From NCBI RefSeq assembly GCF_021462505.1, contig NZ_JAKEDV010000003.1, positions 62,001-126,000 on the forward strand: a stretch of DNA of 64,000 nucleotides, written 5' to 3'. The first letter of the stretch is position 1. Each line of letters opens with the position of its first letter. The DNA comes from Thermus brockianus. Its GTDB lineage: Bacteria; Deinococcota; Deinococci; Deinococcales; Thermaceae. Shown here one piece after another: positions 43,026 to 52,083 of this stretch. The position numbers and the translations under genes were made by a program. The notes under the pieces were generated by a model. The model was not told the DNA's origin, did not search any database, and was given only the letters and a program-made list of their open reading frames with translations.

Positions 43026-43520
43026 GTGCTTGCGGTCCTGCTCCTTCCCGAGTTCTCCGAGCTGGAGGCCGCCCTTGGCCTCGAGGCGGCCCGCCGTCTA
43101 GAGATCCCCGCCTACACCGTGGCCAAGGGCAGGAAGGGGACGCCTGGGCTTGCGGGGTCCGTTTGGACCCCTACCTACGCTTTCCCGGCGGCCCCAAAGC
43201 CCAAGGCCCTCCTCATCCCCGGGGCTAGGAGGCCTAAGCGGGTAGCCGGGGACCCCGCTTGGCTGGCCTTCTTGGAAGAGGTGTGGGGGGATTTGGAAGC
43301 TGTCTTCGTGGGCTTCAACGCCCACCTCTTTTTGGCGGAGGCGGGAAGGCTTCCCCTGGAGGTGGCGGCGGGGGGAGAGGTGGCCCAGGACCTGGCGCGG
43401 ATGGGCTATCGGGTGCGGGAGGGGGTTTTCTGGAAGGTGGACAGGGTCTATTCCTCCCAGGGGGGGCTCGCCCTCCTTCCGGCCATAGAAGACTGGGCTC
43501 AGAAAGCGGTTGTGCTTTAA
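43026..43520 (+). CDS. DJ-1/PfpI-like protein without cysteine
   Basis: 164 residues. The pattern LLPEFSELEAALGLEAAR, the KPKALLIPGARR strand, FNAHLFLAEAGRL and YSSQGGLALLPAIEDW follow the DJ-1/PfpI fold. The position of the nucleophilic cysteine (in the family ICTGA...LAEAG) is Phe or Asn here, and the whole protein has no cysteine. It is therefore unlikely to be a protease or glyoxalase and may be a binding protein. GTG start is set by the -10 seven bases upstream. Confidence 0.6.
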   Translation: MLAVLLLPEFSELEAALGLEAARRLEIPAYTVAKGRKGTPGLAGSVWTPTYAFPAAPKPKALLIPGARRPKRVAGDPAWLAFLEEVWGDLEAVFVGFNAHLFLAEAGRLPLEVAAGGEVAQDLARMGYRVREGVFWKVDRVYSSQGGLALLPAIEDWAQKAVVL

Positions 43521-43539
43521 GTTTGAACTGGAGTACACT
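43510..43539 (+). promoter_or_regulatory. tetR promoter
   Basis: TTGTGC (43510-43515), 18-base spacer, TACACT (43534-43539), six bases before ATG 43546. The promoter lies over the end of the DJ-1-like gene. The spacer has the imperfect repeat AGTTTGAACT, a weak candidate for autoregulation. Confidence 0.6.
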
Positions 43540-43545
43540 AAACCC

Positions 43546-44163
43546 ATGTCCGTCCGGGAATACCAAAAGAAGCGCCGCCGGGACCGCATCTTCCAGGCGG
43601 CCATGAAGCTTTTCCGCGAGCGGGGCTTCCAGGAAACCACCGCCACGGACATCGCCAAGGCGGCCCACGTTTCCCGGGGCACCTTCTTCAACTACTTCCC
43701 CTACAAGGAGGCGGTGTTGCTGGAGTACGGCGCGCAGCTTTTGGAATACGCCAAAGCAGAGGTGCGCCGCTACCTTTCCCAGGGCATGGATCCTCTGGAG
43801 GTGCTTTATCAGCTCTTCAACGAGCTTGCCCGGTACACCAAGGAGGAAAAGGGGCTCCTGTTGCCCCTTCTTTACGAGCTTCTCAATCCGGACCCCGTAC
43901 GGGCCAGGGCGGCTTTTGAGGCGCTTCCTTTAGGGGATCTTATCGCCGAGGTGTTGCGCCCTTTGCAGGAAAAGGGGGTTGTGCGGCGGGACCTTTCTCT
44001 GGAGCGAATGGGGCGGACCCTGGCTGACCTGTACTTCCTTGCCGCCTTGCGGTGGGCTGCCTATACGCCGCATCGCGATTTGACCGTGGAGTTGGAGCGG
44101 TCGCTGCGCTTGGCTTTAGAGGGAATCCTTACCCGTCAGGGTGTCCCGGCTGCGGAGGCCTAG
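43546..44163 (+). CDS. TetR-family transcriptional regulator
   Basis: 205 residues. N-terminal helix-turn-helix RIFQAAMKLFRERGFQETTATDIAKAAHVSRGTFFNYFPYKEAVL is a clear TetR domain; the ligand-binding part is family-typical in length. The target and effector are unknown. Its 3' half uses many more A/T third bases than neighbouring genes (about 27 of 93 codons near the end), which suggests a different origin. It ends 6 bases before trmD and so probably is co-transcribed with it. Confidence 0.9.
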   Translation: MSVREYQKKRRRDRIFQAAMKLFRERGFQETTATDIAKAAHVSRGTFFNYFPYKEAVLLEYGAQLLEYAKAEVRRYLSQGMDPLEVLYQLFNELARYTKEEKGLLLPLLYELLNPDPVRARAAFEALPLGDLIAEVLRPLQEKGVVRRDLSLERMGRTLADLYFLAALRWAAYTPHRDLTVELERSLRLALEGILTRQGVPAAEA

Positions 44164-44169
44164 GGCGCG

Positions 44170-44889
44170 ATGCGCTACACCTTCCTGACCCTTTTCCCCG
44201 ATTTGTTGCGGCCATGGTTTCGGGAGTCTCTTATCGGCAAGGCGTTAGGGCGAGGACTTTTGCAGGTGGAGGTGGTGGACCTGCGGGCCTTCGGCCTGGG
44301 GCGTCACCGGAGCGTGGACGACACCCCCTATGGGGGCGGGGCCGGGATGGTGATCCGGCCCGACGTGGCTGTGGCCGCCATTGAGTCCGTCCTGCCCGCG
44401 GACGAGGTCATCCTCCTCACGCCGGCGGGGGAGCCCTTTACCCAGGAGGTGGCGGAGGAGCTGGCCCATAAGTCCCACCTGGTCCTCCTCTCGGGCCGCT
44501 ACGAGGGGTTTGACGCCCGGGTGGAGGCCTTCGTCACCCGGACGCTCTCCATCGGGGACTACGTCCTCATGGGGGGGGAGGTGGCGGCCTTGGCGGTGCT
44601 GGAGGCCACGGCCCGCCTCCTTCCGGGGGTCATCGGCGACCCGGAGAGCCACCGGGAGGACTCCTTCGTGCGGGGGCTTCTGGACTACCCTCATTACACG
44701 CGCCCCCCCGAGTTCCGGGGGTTAAGGGTGCCGGAGGTCCTCCTCACGGGCCACCACCAGGAGGTGGAAAGGTGGCGCCGGCGGGAGGCCCTAAAGCGCA
44801 CCCTGCTCCTTAGGCCGGAGCTCTTGCGGCGGGCGAGGCTTGGGGCCCTCGAGGCCACCTGGCTTGCGGAACTGGACCGGGAGGAATAG
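44170..44889 (+). CDS. trmD: tRNA (guanine37-N1)-methyltransferase
   Basis: 239 residues. The trefoil-knot SAM site is [13 protein letters not shown] and [28 protein letters not shown] and the Asp in RRRSVDD-like [11 protein letters not shown] are also conserved. It methylates G37 of tRNAs reading CNN codons to keep the reading frame. Usually it is in rpsP-rimM-trmD-rplS; here only rplS accompanies it and a TetR gene is upstream. The first ~35 codons share the A/T-rich third positions of tetR. Confidence 0.96.
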   Translation: MRYTFLTLFPDLLRPWFRESLIGKALGRGLLQVEVVDLRAFGLGRHRSVDDTPYGGGAGMVIRPDVAVAAIESVLPADEVILLTPAGEPFTQEVAEELAHKSHLVLLSGRYEGFDARVEAFVTRTLSIGDYVLMGGEVAALAVLEATARLLPGVIGDPESHREDSFVRGLLDYPHYTRPPEFRGLRVPEVLLTGHHQEVERWRRREALKRTLLLRPELLRRARLGALEATWLAELDREE

Positions 44890-44908
44890 ACTAGAGGCTG
44901 TTGCCCAC

Positions 44909-44925
44909 GAACCCTTGAAGGGTTC
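44909..44925 (+). promoter_or_regulatory. hairpin in the trmD-rplS spacer
   Basis: GAACCC, loop TTGAA, GGGTTC, about 20 bases before the rplS ATG. It is not followed by a T-run. It might be a processing site or part of L19 leader control. Confidence 0.3.
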
Positions 44926-44945
44926 CTCTGGGACGGAGGCCGAGC

Positions 44946-45374
44946 ATGAACCGAGGAGCGCTTCTTAAGGTGGTGGAATCCCGTTACACCCGCACCGACC
45001 TGCCCGAGTTCCGGCCGGGCGACACCGTGCGGGTGGCCTACCGGGTGAAGGAAGGCAACCGCACCCGCATCCAGAACTTTGAGGGCATCGTCATCAAGGT
45101 TAAGCGGAACGGGTACAACTCCAGCTTCACCGTGCGCAAGGTGAGCTATGGGGTGGGGGTGGAGCGCATCTTCCCCATGAACTCCCCCCTGATTGACAAG
45201 GTGGAGATCGTGCAGCGGGGCCGGGCCCGGCGGGCCAAGCTCTACTTCATCCGGGAGCTCTCCGAAAGGGAGATCCGCCGCAAGCTCCGGGCCGACCGCA
45301 AGCGCATCGGCCAGGACCAGGAGCGGGCCAAGGCGGCGGCCCAGGCCGAGGCCCAGGGCGGGGCAGAGGAGTAA
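44946..45374 (+). CDS. rplS: ribosomal protein L19
   Basis: 142 residues. The core ([29 protein letters not shown] ... [40 protein letters not shown]) is L19. A charged C-terminal extension ([23 protein letters not shown]) of some 25 residues goes beyond the enteric length, as in other Thermus L19. The site GGACGGAGG lies before the ATG. Located at the 30S-50S interface. Confidence 0.97.
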   Translation: MNRGALLKVVESRYTRTDLPEFRPGDTVRVAYRVKEGNRTRIQNFEGIVIKVKRNGYNSSFTVRKVSYGVGVERIFPMNSPLIDKVEIVQRGRARRAKLYFIRELSEREIRRKLRADRKRIGQDQERAKAAAQAEAQGGAEE

Positions 45375-45389
45375 GGGGGTCTTCCGCCG

Positions 45390-45413
45390 GGGGGCGGCTA
45401 TGCCGCCCCCTTT
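45390..45413 (+). terminator. rplS terminator
   Basis: GGGGGCGGC (45390-45398), loop TAT, GCCGCCCCC (45402-45410), then TTT. It overlaps the stop codon of the converging regulator gene by one base. Confidence 0.75.
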
Positions 45414-45991
45414 CACTTCAAAAAGCCCAGGGCCCTTGCCCGCTCCAGCGCCTCTACCCGGTTTTTGGCCAAGAGCTTGCCGTAAAGGCTTTCTAGGTGG
45501 TCCTTGACCGTGTCGGGGGAGAGTCCGAGGAGGCGGGCCATCTCCTTCACGGATAGCCCTTGGGCCAGGAGGTGGAGCACCTCCCGTTCCCGGGGCGTGA
45601 GGGGGGGGAGGTCCGGGGGGGTTAGCTTTTCCTCGCCCCGCGCCACCTTGAGGAGGCGGTGTTTCAGTTCGGGGGCGGAAAGCTCCTTGGAGAAGTAGGC
45701 GTCGGCCCCCGCCCGCCAGGCCTCCTGGACCAAGGCGGGCTCCTGGTAGGTGGTGAGGAGGGCGAGAAGGCCCCGGTAGCCCTTCGCCCGAAGCTGTCTC
45801 ACCACCTCCAGGCCGTCCAGGCCGGGAAGCCTCAGGTCCAGGAGCGCCGCGTCCGGGTTTAGGGCCAGGGTCTTTTCCAGGGCCTCCAGGCCGTCCTGAG
45901 CCTCGCCCACCACCTCGAGGCCCTGCGCCTCGAGGCCTGCCCTCAGGCCCAGGCGGAAGAGGGGGTGGTCGTCGGCGATGAGGAGGCGCAC
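45413..45991 (-). CDS. NarL/FixJ-type response regulator
   Basis: 192 residues. Receiver with [16 protein letters not shown], acceptor Asp in [16 protein letters not shown] and Lys in [10 protein letters not shown]; then a LuxR-type helix-turn-helix ([43 protein letters not shown]). It would activate or repress DNA targets when phosphorylated. No cognate kinase is adjacent. GTG start at 45991, with AAGGA upstream. Confidence 0.92.
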   Translation of the reverse strand: MRLLIADDHPLFRLGLRAGLEAQGLEVVGEAQDGLEALEKTLALNPDAALLDLRLPGLDGLEVVRQLRAKGYRGLLALLTTYQEPALVQEAWRAGADAYFSKELSAPELKHRLLKVARGEEKLTPPDLPPLTPREREVLHLLAQGLSVKEMARLLGLSPDTVKDHLESLYGKLLAKNRVEALERARALGFLK

Positions 45992-46002
45992 GTTCCTTAA
46001 AG

Positions 46003-46010
46003 ACTATACT
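46003..46010. promoter_or_regulatory. shared divergent -10 (NarL regulator / sdaAA)
   Basis: ACTATACT: the plus strand gives TATACT (46005-46010) six bases before the sdaAA ATG; the minus strand gives TATAGT (46003-46008) eleven bases before the regulator GTG. The two -10 boxes share four bases, so only one promoter can open at a time. Confidence 0.6.
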
Positions 46011-46016
46011 GGACGC

Positions 46017-46874
46017 ATGGCCCTCACGCTTAACCGCCTGGCGGAGCTTTCCGGCCGGGCTTCGGAACACGTCCTTAAGGAGGAAGTGGAGGAAACGGGC
46101 CTAGCCCCCGAGGCCATTTTGGCCAAACTGGCGGAGCGCCTTAGCGTCATGCGGGACTCCATTCGCCGGGGCCTGGCCTCGGACGCCCCCAGCGTGGCAG
46201 GGATGGTGGGGAAAAACGCCAAGACGCTTTGGGAAGCGGAAGACCCCCTAAAGGACCCTCTCTTGAAGCGGGTCCAGGCCTACGCCATGGCGGTGAACGA
46301 GGAGAACGCCCGCATGGGGCGCATCGTGGCCGCCCCCACGGCGGGGAGCGCCGGCACCCTGCCCGGGGCCCTTTTGGGGGTGGCGGACCACCTGGGCATT
46401 CCCGACGAGAAGCTCCTCATGCCCCTGGTCCTGGCGGCCGGGGTGGCCAAGATGATCAGCCGGGTCATCCACATCGCCGGGGCGAGCGGGGGGTGCCAGG
46501 CGGAGATCGGTGCTTCCGCCGCCATGGCCGCCGCCGCCGTGACGGAACTCCTTGGGGGAAGCCCCGAGGCCTCGGCCCACGCCGCCGCCCTGGCCCTTCA
46601 GAACACCCTGGGCCTCGTCTGTGACCCCGTGGGGGGGTTCGTGGAGGTGCCCTGCGTGATGCGGAACGGCTTCTACGCCGTGCACGCCGTGAGCGCTGCC
46701 TCCATGGCCCTGGCGGGGATAAGGAGCGTCATCCCCCCGGACGAGGTGGTCTTGGCCATGGCAGGGATTGGCCGCCTCCTCCCTCTGGAGCTCAAGGAAA
46801 CGGGCCTTGGCGGCCTGGCCGATACCCCCACGGGGCGCAAACTGGCCGAAGAGGCCCTCAAGAAAGCCCCCTAG
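46017..46874 (+). CDS. sdaAA: L-serine dehydratase, alpha subunit
   Basis: 285 residues. The SdaA alpha pattern [17 protein letters not shown] is present, with the [4Fe-4S] cysteines in [21 protein letters not shown] and VEVPCVMRN. It deaminates serine to pyruvate and ammonia. In organisms with split enzymes the beta subunit (SdaAB) is a separate gene; it is not beside this one. The ATG is fixed by TATACT six bases upstream. Converges on the SDR gene with a 4-base overlap. Confidence 0.92.
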   Translation: MALTLNRLAELSGRASEHVLKEEVEETGLAPEAILAKLAERLSVMRDSIRRGLASDAPSVAGMVGKNAKTLWEAEDPLKDPLLKRVQAYAMAVNEENARMGRIVAAPTAGSAGTLPGALLGVADHLGIPDEKLLMPLVLAAGVAKMISRVIHIAGASGGCQAEIGASAAMAAAAVTELLGGSPEASAHAAALALQNTLGLVCDPVGGFVEVPCVMRNGFYAVHAVSAASMALAGIRSVIPPDEVVLAMAGIGRLLPLELKETGLGGLADTPTGRKLAEEALKKAP

Positions 46875-47626
46875 CGGGCGGTCCAGCCCAGGTCAATGGG
46901 GAAGACCGCCCCTGTGATGGCCCCCGCTTTCTCCGAGGCCAGGTAGAGGGCCAAGGCCGCCACCTCCTCGGGCTCAATGAGGCGCTTGATGGCGGCCTGG
47001 GCCAGGAAGACCCGCTCCACCACCTCCGCCTCCGGTATGCCCAAGGTCCGCGCCTGGTCGGCCACCTGGTTTTCCACCAAGGGGGTGCGCACGTAGGCCG
47101 GGGCGATGGCGTTTGCCGTGACCCCATAGGGCCCGGCCTCCAAGGCCACCGTCTTGGTGAGGCCGATAAGCCCGTGCTTGGCGGCGATGTAGGCGGATTT
47201 GTAGGGGCTTGCCACCAGGCCGTGGACGCTGGCGATGTTGAGGATGCGGCCATACCCTCGCTCCTTCATGCCCGGCAGAAGGGCCTGGATGAGCTGGAAG
47301 GGGGCGGTGAGCATCACCTGGAGCATCCTCTGCCAGGTTTCCAGGGGGAAGGCCTCCACGGGGTCTATGTGTTGGAAGCCGGCGTTGTTCACCAGGATGT
47401 CGGCGCCGAAGCGGGCCGCCTCCCGCCCCAGGGCGGCCACCTGTTGGGGATCCGCCAGGTCGGCCTGGAGGTAGACCCCGCCTAGCTCCTCTGCGAGGGC
47501 GCTTGCATCCCTTACGTCGTGGACCAGGACCTTGGCCCCTTCCCGGGCGAAGGCCTCGGCGATGGCGCGCCCGATGCCGCTGGCGGCGCCCGTGACGAGG
47601 ACCGTCTTGCCTGCGAAGCTATCCAT
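46871..47626 (-). CDS. short-chain dehydrogenase, 3-hydroxybutyrate dehydrogenase-like
   Basis: 251 residues. Rossmann SDR with [20 protein letters not shown] and the catalytic Ser-Tyr-Lys in [41 protein letters not shown] and the [13 protein letters not shown] region are as in D-3-hydroxybutyrate dehydrogenases, so it probably interconverts 3-hydroxybutyrate and acetoacetate with NAD. GAGGAG precedes ATG 47626. Other SDR substrates are possible. Confidence 0.85.
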   Translation of the reverse strand: MDSFAGKTVLVTGAASGIGRAIAEAFAREGAKVLVHDVRDASALAEELGGVYLQADLADPQQVAALGREAARFGADILVNNAGFQHIDPVEAFPLETWQRMLQVMLTAPFQLIQALLPGMKERGYGRILNIASVHGLVASPYKSAYIAAKHGLIGLTKTVALEAGPYGVTANAIAPAYVRTPLVENQVADQARTLGIPEAEVVERVFLAQAAIKRLIEPEEVAALALYLASEKAGAITGAVFPIDLGWTAR

Positions 47627-47719
47627 CTCCTCGTTGCCTCCTTGGGCTATCCTACATCGGGTAGACCGCGCGTATCCGGAAGCGCCTCGTGCAAGGGGTT
47701 TCCCCCTTGGCAAAGGGAA

Positions 47720-47742
47720 CCCGGGCCCACACGGGGCCCGGG
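47720..47742 (-). terminator. secDF operon terminator
   Basis: CCCGGGCCC (47720-47728) and GGGCCCGGG (47734-47742) form a perfect 9-bp stem with a 5-base loop. Read on the minus strand it is followed by TTCCCTTT, 16 bases after the secDF stop. Confidence 0.7.
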
Positions 47743-47758
47743 CGAAAGCGCTTGGGGT

Positions 47759-49966
47759 TTAGGCCGCCTTCTTCGCCTCCTTCCGCCTAAGGTTCTTCCA
47801 GAACACCACCAGGGCGCTCACCACGTAGATGGAGCTATAGGTGCCCACGAAGATGCCCACGAAGATGGCCAGGGCGAAGTCCCGGAGGACGCTTCCTCCC
47901 AGGAAGAGGAGGGCCAGGATGGGGAGGAGGGTGGTGAGGCTCGTCATGAGGGTGCGGGAGAGGGTCTGGTTGATGGAGCGGTTCACCAGTTCGGCGTACG
48001 GCAAGCCCCTAAGGAGCTTCTGGTTTTCCCGTATCCGGTCGGAAACCACGATGGAGTCGTTGATGGAGTAGCCCACCACGGTGAGGAGGGCGGCGATGGT
48101 GGGGATGGAGAACTCCAGGTTGAGAAGGCTATACATCCCCGCCACGATGGCCACGTCGTGGGCCACGGCCAAGACGCTCGCCACCCCGAAGGTCCAGTCA
48201 AAGCGGAAGGCCACGTAGAGGAGGATGAGCCCCAGGCCCACCAGCACCGCCATGACCGCATCCCGGCGGAGCTCCGAGCCGATGGCTGGGCCCACGGTCT
48301 CCGAGGTGAGGACCGTGGCCTTGAGCTCCGTTTCCAGGAGCCTTTCCAGTTCCAGGCGCTTCTCGTCGGGGAGAGGGGGGAGCTTGACGGAAAACTCCTT
48401 GTGGTCCGCCACGGGGGCCTGGACCTCGGTGATCACCGCTTCTTTAGCGGGGAAGCCCCTTTCTTCCAGGAAGCGCCTTAGGGCGTCCACGCTCGTCCCG
48501 GGAGCGGTGCGCAGGGTGTAGGCGGTGCCCCCCGTGAAGTCAATGGAGTAGTTGAAGCCCTTGGTGAAGACCACCCCCGCCGCAAAGACGGCCAGGAGCA
48601 GGGTGGCCACGGTGATGTACCGGGCAGGGCCCATGAAGTTGAAGCGGGGGTCCACGAGCCACATGGGGGGGCGGATTTCCCGGCGTTCCGCCAGGCGTTC
48701 CAGGAGGTAGCGGCTAAAGACCAGGTTGGAGAAGACGCTCGCCACCACCCCGATGGCCAGGACCACGGCGAAGCCCCGCACGGGCCCCGTGGCGTACTGG
48801 TAAAGGGCCGCCGCCGCCAGGAGGTGGGCGGCGTTCACGTCCAGGATGGTGAGGGTGGAGTGTTTGAAGCCCTCGGGGATGGCCTGGCGGAACCGTTTCC
48901 CGGCCCGTAGCTCCTCCTTGATGCGCTCAAAGGAGAGGACGTTCCCGTCCACCGCCGCCCCCAGGGTGAGGACCAGGCCGGCGATGCCGGGGAGGGTCAG
49001 GGTGGCCCCGAGTCCCGAGAGGAGGCCGAGGATAAGGGCGGAGGTGTAGAGGAGGCCCAAGGAGGCCACCAGGCCGAGGCTTGTCCCGTAGTAGGCGAAG
49101 ATGAGGAGGAAGATGGCGAGCGTTCCGATAAGGGCCGAGCGGATGCCCGCCTGGATGGCGTCTTGGCCCAGGGTGGGGCCGATGGCCCGGATCTCCGCCA
49201 CCTTGAGGGGCACGGGCAGGGCCCCTGAGCGCAGGACCAGGGCGATCTCGCTGGCCTCCTCGAGGCCGGAAAGGCCCTCAATCACCGCCTGCCCTCCGGT
49301 GATGGCCTGGCGGATTACGGGGGCGGTGTAGACCTTGCCGTCCAGGACGATGGCGAGCTGCTTGCCCACGTTGGCCCGGGTCACCTCCTCAAACTTCTTC
49401 GCCCCTTCCGGGGTGAAGGTGAGGGCCACCTGGGGGCGGCCAAACTGGTCAAAGACCGCCCGGGCGTCCGCCAGGTCCGCTCCCGTCAAAAGGGGTGGGC
49501 CTAGGTCCTCGGGCTTGATGAGGTCCTTTTCCAAATCTTCCCGCTTGAGCCGCGGGTTTTCCCTAAGGGCCTGGTTGATCTGGGCCACGGTGGTGCCGGT
49601 GGCCCCTTCCTTGAGGATGCGGAACTCCAGCACCGCTCGCTGGCCGATGAGCTTGAGCGCCCGGTCCTGGTCCGCCTGGGAGAGCCCGGGCAGCTCCACC
49701 ACGATGCGCTTCTGGCCCTGGATCTGGATGAGGGGTTCCGCCACCCCCAGGGCGTTGATGCGGTTTTCCAGAACGGTGCGGGCCTTTTCCAGGTCATCGG
49801 GGGTGGGGTTCTCCACATCCGCTTCCAGGACGATGCGCAAGCCCCCTTTGAGGTCCAGACCTAGCTTGATCTTGGGTTCGCTTGGGGCCCAAGGCTTCCA
49901 GACGAAGAGCAAGGAAAGGAGAAAGAGGGATAGGAGGAAAAGTCCGTTAAGTAGCTTGCGGTTCAT
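47759..49966 (-). CDS. secDF: protein translocase SecDF (fused SecD-SecF)
   Basis: 735 residues, the length of the crystallised T. thermophilus SecDF. N-terminal helix, then the periplasmic P1 domain (IKLGLDLKGGLRIVLEADVE ...), SecD helices with GAAVDGNVLSFERIKEELRAGK, then SecF (FNFMGPARYITVATLLL ... YSINDSIVVSDRIRENQKLL). Twelve membrane helices in all. It uses the proton gradient to pull secreted proteins across the membrane. ATG 49966 is chosen because GGAGTGGGC precedes it and the hydrophobic helix begins there. Confidence 0.96.
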   Translation of the reverse strand: MNRKLLNGLFLLSLFLLSLLFVWKPWAPSEPKIKLGLDLKGGLRIVLEADVENPTPDDLEKARTVLENRINALGVAEPLIQIQGQKRIVVELPGLSQADQDRALKLIGQRAVLEFRILKEGATGTTVAQINQALRENPRLKREDLEKDLIKPEDLGPPLLTGADLADARAVFDQFGRPQVALTFTPEGAKKFEEVTRANVGKQLAIVLDGKVYTAPVIRQAITGGQAVIEGLSGLEEASEIALVLRSGALPVPLKVAEIRAIGPTLGQDAIQAGIRSALIGTLAIFLLIFAYYGTSLGLVASLGLLYTSALILGLLSGLGATLTLPGIAGLVLTLGAAVDGNVLSFERIKEELRAGKRFRQAIPEGFKHSTLTILDVNAAHLLAAAALYQYATGPVRGFAVVLAIGVVASVFSNLVFSRYLLERLAERREIRPPMWLVDPRFNFMGPARYITVATLLLAVFAAGVVFTKGFNYSIDFTGGTAYTLRTAPGTSVDALRRFLEERGFPAKEAVITEVQAPVADHKEFSVKLPPLPDEKRLELERLLETELKATVLTSETVGPAIGSELRRDAVMAVLVGLGLILLYVAFRFDWTFGVASVLAVAHDVAIVAGMYSLLNLEFSIPTIAALLTVVGYSINDSIVVSDRIRENQKLLRGLPYAELVNRSINQTLSRTLMTSLTTLLPILALLFLGGSVLRDFALAIFVGIFVGTYSSIYVVSALVVFWKNLRRKEAKKAA

Positions 49967-50029
49967 GCCCACTCCTTTGGCATACGTCAAGGCTCCTATA
50001 GCCGGGGGAAGGCCGGAAGACCCCCTAGG

Positions 50030-50059
50030 CTTGGCGCCCCCTTCCCGTAAGGCGCCAAG
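50030..50059. repeat. inverted repeat upstream of secDF
   Basis: CTTGGCGCC (50030-50038) and GGCGCCAAG (50051-50059): a perfect 9-bp stem with a 12-base loop, between the small exported protein and secDF. There is no T-run on either side, so it may be an mRNA-processing or stability element. Confidence 0.5.
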
Positions 50060-50074
50060 GGCGGGGGGAGGGCC

Positions 50075-50362
50075 TTAGCCGCCTTCTAGCTGGAGTTTCC
50101 GATAGAGGAGGTAAAGCCCGGGTTGGGGTAGGGTCTCCCGTAGGGCGGGAAGCGGGCTATTCCTAGGCCGGGGCGGCCGGGGCAGGGTGGGCCGGCTTAC
50201 GCTCCCCCAAAGGGGCGGCGCAAAGCTCCCGCCCCGGTCTTCCTTTAACACGAGGGTGGGGCCTTTAGCCAGAAGCCCCGCCTCCCCCTTGCCCGGGGAA
50301 GGGGAGAGGGCGAACCCCGGCAAGAGGAGGCCTAGGGCGGCCAGAAGCCTCAGGCCCCGCAT
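50075..50362 (-). CDS. small exported protein, unknown
   Basis: 95 residues. A signal peptide (MRGLRLLAALGLLLPGFALS) precedes a Pro/Arg-rich low-complexity region (SRPTLPRPPRPRNSPLPALRE) and a short end YLLYRKLQLEGG. I recognise no family. It begins 5 bases after infB stops and lies in the same direction as infB and secDF, so it is probably part of the operon. The signal peptide is the main reason to believe it. Confidence 0.5.
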   Translation of the reverse strand: MRGLRLLAALGLLLPGFALSPSPGKGEAGLLAKGPTLVLKEDRGGSFAPPLWGSVSRPTLPRPPRPRNSPLPALRETLPQPGLYLLYRKLQLEGG

Positions 50363-50367
50363 GGCCT

Positions 50368-52083
50368 TTAGGCGGGCACCTCCACCATCTGGAAGGCTTC
50401 TATGATGTCCCCTTCCTGGAAGTCGTCAAAGCCCTCGAGGCCAATCCCGCACTCGTACCCCTGGGCCACCTCCCGCACGTCCTCCTTGAAGCGCTTGAGG
50501 CTGGCGATGCGGCCTTTCCAGATCTCCTGCCCCTTGCGCAGGACCCTCACCTCGGCGTTCCGGGGGATCTTGCCCTGGGTCACCATGCACCCCGCCACCT
50601 GCTTGCCCGTGGGCAGGCGGAAGACGGCGCGCACCTCGGCCCGGCCCAGGATCTCCTCCTTGTACTGGGGCTCCTTCTGCCCCTTGACCATGGCCCGCAC
50701 CTCGTCAATAAGGTCGTAGATGATGCGGAAGGTCTTGAGGAGCACGCCCTTCTGCTCCGCCGCCTTCTTCACCGAGCCTGGGGGGTTCACGCCGAAGGCC
50801 AGGATGGCGGCCCCCGCCGTCTGGGCCAGGAGGACGTCCGACTCCGTGGGGGCGCCCACCTGGGCCAGGAGGACGTTGATGCCCACCTCCTCGGTGCTCT
50901 CCTTGGCCAGGATGTGCTGGATAGCTTCCAAGGAGCCTTGGGTGTCCGCCCGCAGGATGAGGTTCACCTCCTTCTTGCCCTCCTCCTGCAAGGCCCGCAG
51001 GAGGTCGGCCATGGTCTTGGGGCGGCGCTCCTTTTCCGCCTCTTCCCGGGCGCGGCGCTCCTCCTTCCGCTCCTCGGCGATCTCCTTGGCAGCCTCGAGG
51101 TCCGGCACCCACTCCACCACATCCCCGGCGTGGGGGAGTTCTTGGAAGCCCAGGACCTGGACGGCGCTCCCCGGCCCCGCTTCCTTGCGCTGGTTCCCGT
51201 CGGCGTCCAGCATGGCCCGGATGCGCCCGTAGACCTCCCCGGCCACCACGTAGTCCCCCACGCGGAAGGTGCCTTCCTGCACCAGCATGTTGGCGATGAT
51301 CCCCGCCTGCTTGTCCAGCTTGGACTCCAGGATCACCCCCCGGGGCTCGGCGTTGGGGTCGGCCCGGTAGTCCTCCAGCTCGGCGATGAGGAGGATCATC
51401 TCCAAAAGGTCCTGCACCCCCTGCCCCGTCTTGGCGCTGATGGGGACGATGATGGCGTCCCCGCCGTACTCCTCCGGGACGAAGCCCCGCTCCATGAGTT
51501 GCCGCTTCACCTTCTCGGGGTCGGCCTGGGGCAGGTCCATCTTATTCAGGGCGAAGATGATCTTCGCCCCGGCGGCCTTGGCGTGGGCGATGGCCTCCTC
51601 GGTCTGGGGCATGACCCCGTCGTCGGCGGCGATGACGATGACGGCGATGTCCGCCACCTTAGCCCCCCGCTGGCGGATGGTGGTGAAGGCCTCGTGGCCC
51701 GGGGTGTCAATGAAGACCACGGTACCCTGAGGGGTCTTGACCTCAAAGGCCCCCACGTGCTGGGTAATCCCCCCCGCCTCCTTCTCGGCGATGCGGCTTT
51801 TGCGCAGGTAGTCCAAGAGGGTGGTCTTCCCGTGGTCCACGTGGCCCATGATGACCACCACGGGGGGGCGTTTGGGGAGGCTCTTCCTGCGCTCTTCCTC
51901 CGCCAGCTTCTCTTGGAGCCCCCGTTGCTCCCGCACGAGCTCCCGCACCGCCTCGGCGTCCTCTTCGGAAAGGGTGGAGGCGTGGGACTTGTAGGGAACC
52001 CCCATCTGGTCCAGGAGCTCCAAAAGCTCCTCGTTTTCCATGCCCAGCTCTTTAGCCAGCTGGTAGATGCGTACCTTGGCCAT
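50368..52083 (-). CDS. infB: translation initiation factor IF-2
   Basis: 571 residues, the short form known from T. thermophilus, without the long N-terminal region of enteric IF2. N-terminal IF2_N (VRIYQLAKELGMENEELLELL), G domain with GHVDHGKTT, DTPGHEAF and NKMD, then domains II, III and the C-terminal fMet-tRNA-binding domain. It brings initiator tRNA to the 30S subunit. It overlaps ylxR by 32 bases. Confidence 0.97.
   Translation of the reverse strand: MAKVRIYQLAKELGMENEELLELLDQMGVPYKSHASTLSEEDAEAVRELVREQRGLQEKLAEEERRKSLPKRPPVVVIMGHVDHGKTTLLDYLRKSRIAEKEAGGITQHVGAFEVKTPQGTVVFIDTPGHEAFTTIRQRGAKVADIAVIVIAADDGVMPQTEEAIAHAKAAGAKIIFALNKMDLPQADPEKVKRQLMERGFVPEEYGGDAIIVPISAKTGQGVQDLLEMILLIAELEDYRADPNAEPRGVILESKLDKQAGIIANMLVQEGTFRVGDYVVAGEVYGRIRAMLDADGNQRKEAGPGSAVQVLGFQELPHAGDVVEWVPDLEAAKEIAEERKEERRAREEAEKERRPKTMADLLRALQEEGKKEVNLILRADTQGSLEAIQHILAKESTEEVGINVLLAQVGAPTESDVLLAQTAGAAILAFGVNPPGSVKKAAEQKGVLLKTFRIIYDLIDEVRAMVKGQKEPQYKEEILGRAEVRAVFRLPTGKQVAGCMVTQGKIPRNAEVRVLRKGQEIWKGRIASLKRFKEDVREVAQGYECGIGLEGFDDFQEGDIIEAFQMVEVPA

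Noticed and set aside
43516..43533. AGTTTGAACT in the tetR promoter as a TetR operator.
   Set aside because: Only 8 of 10 positions are symmetrical and the repeat is too short for a TetR dimer; I mention it but do not claim it.
49985..49992. TTGACG-like sequence just before secDF as a -35 box.
   Set aside because: It is only about 20 bases before the start codon with no -10 after it; TATAGG further upstream is on the wrong side for it.
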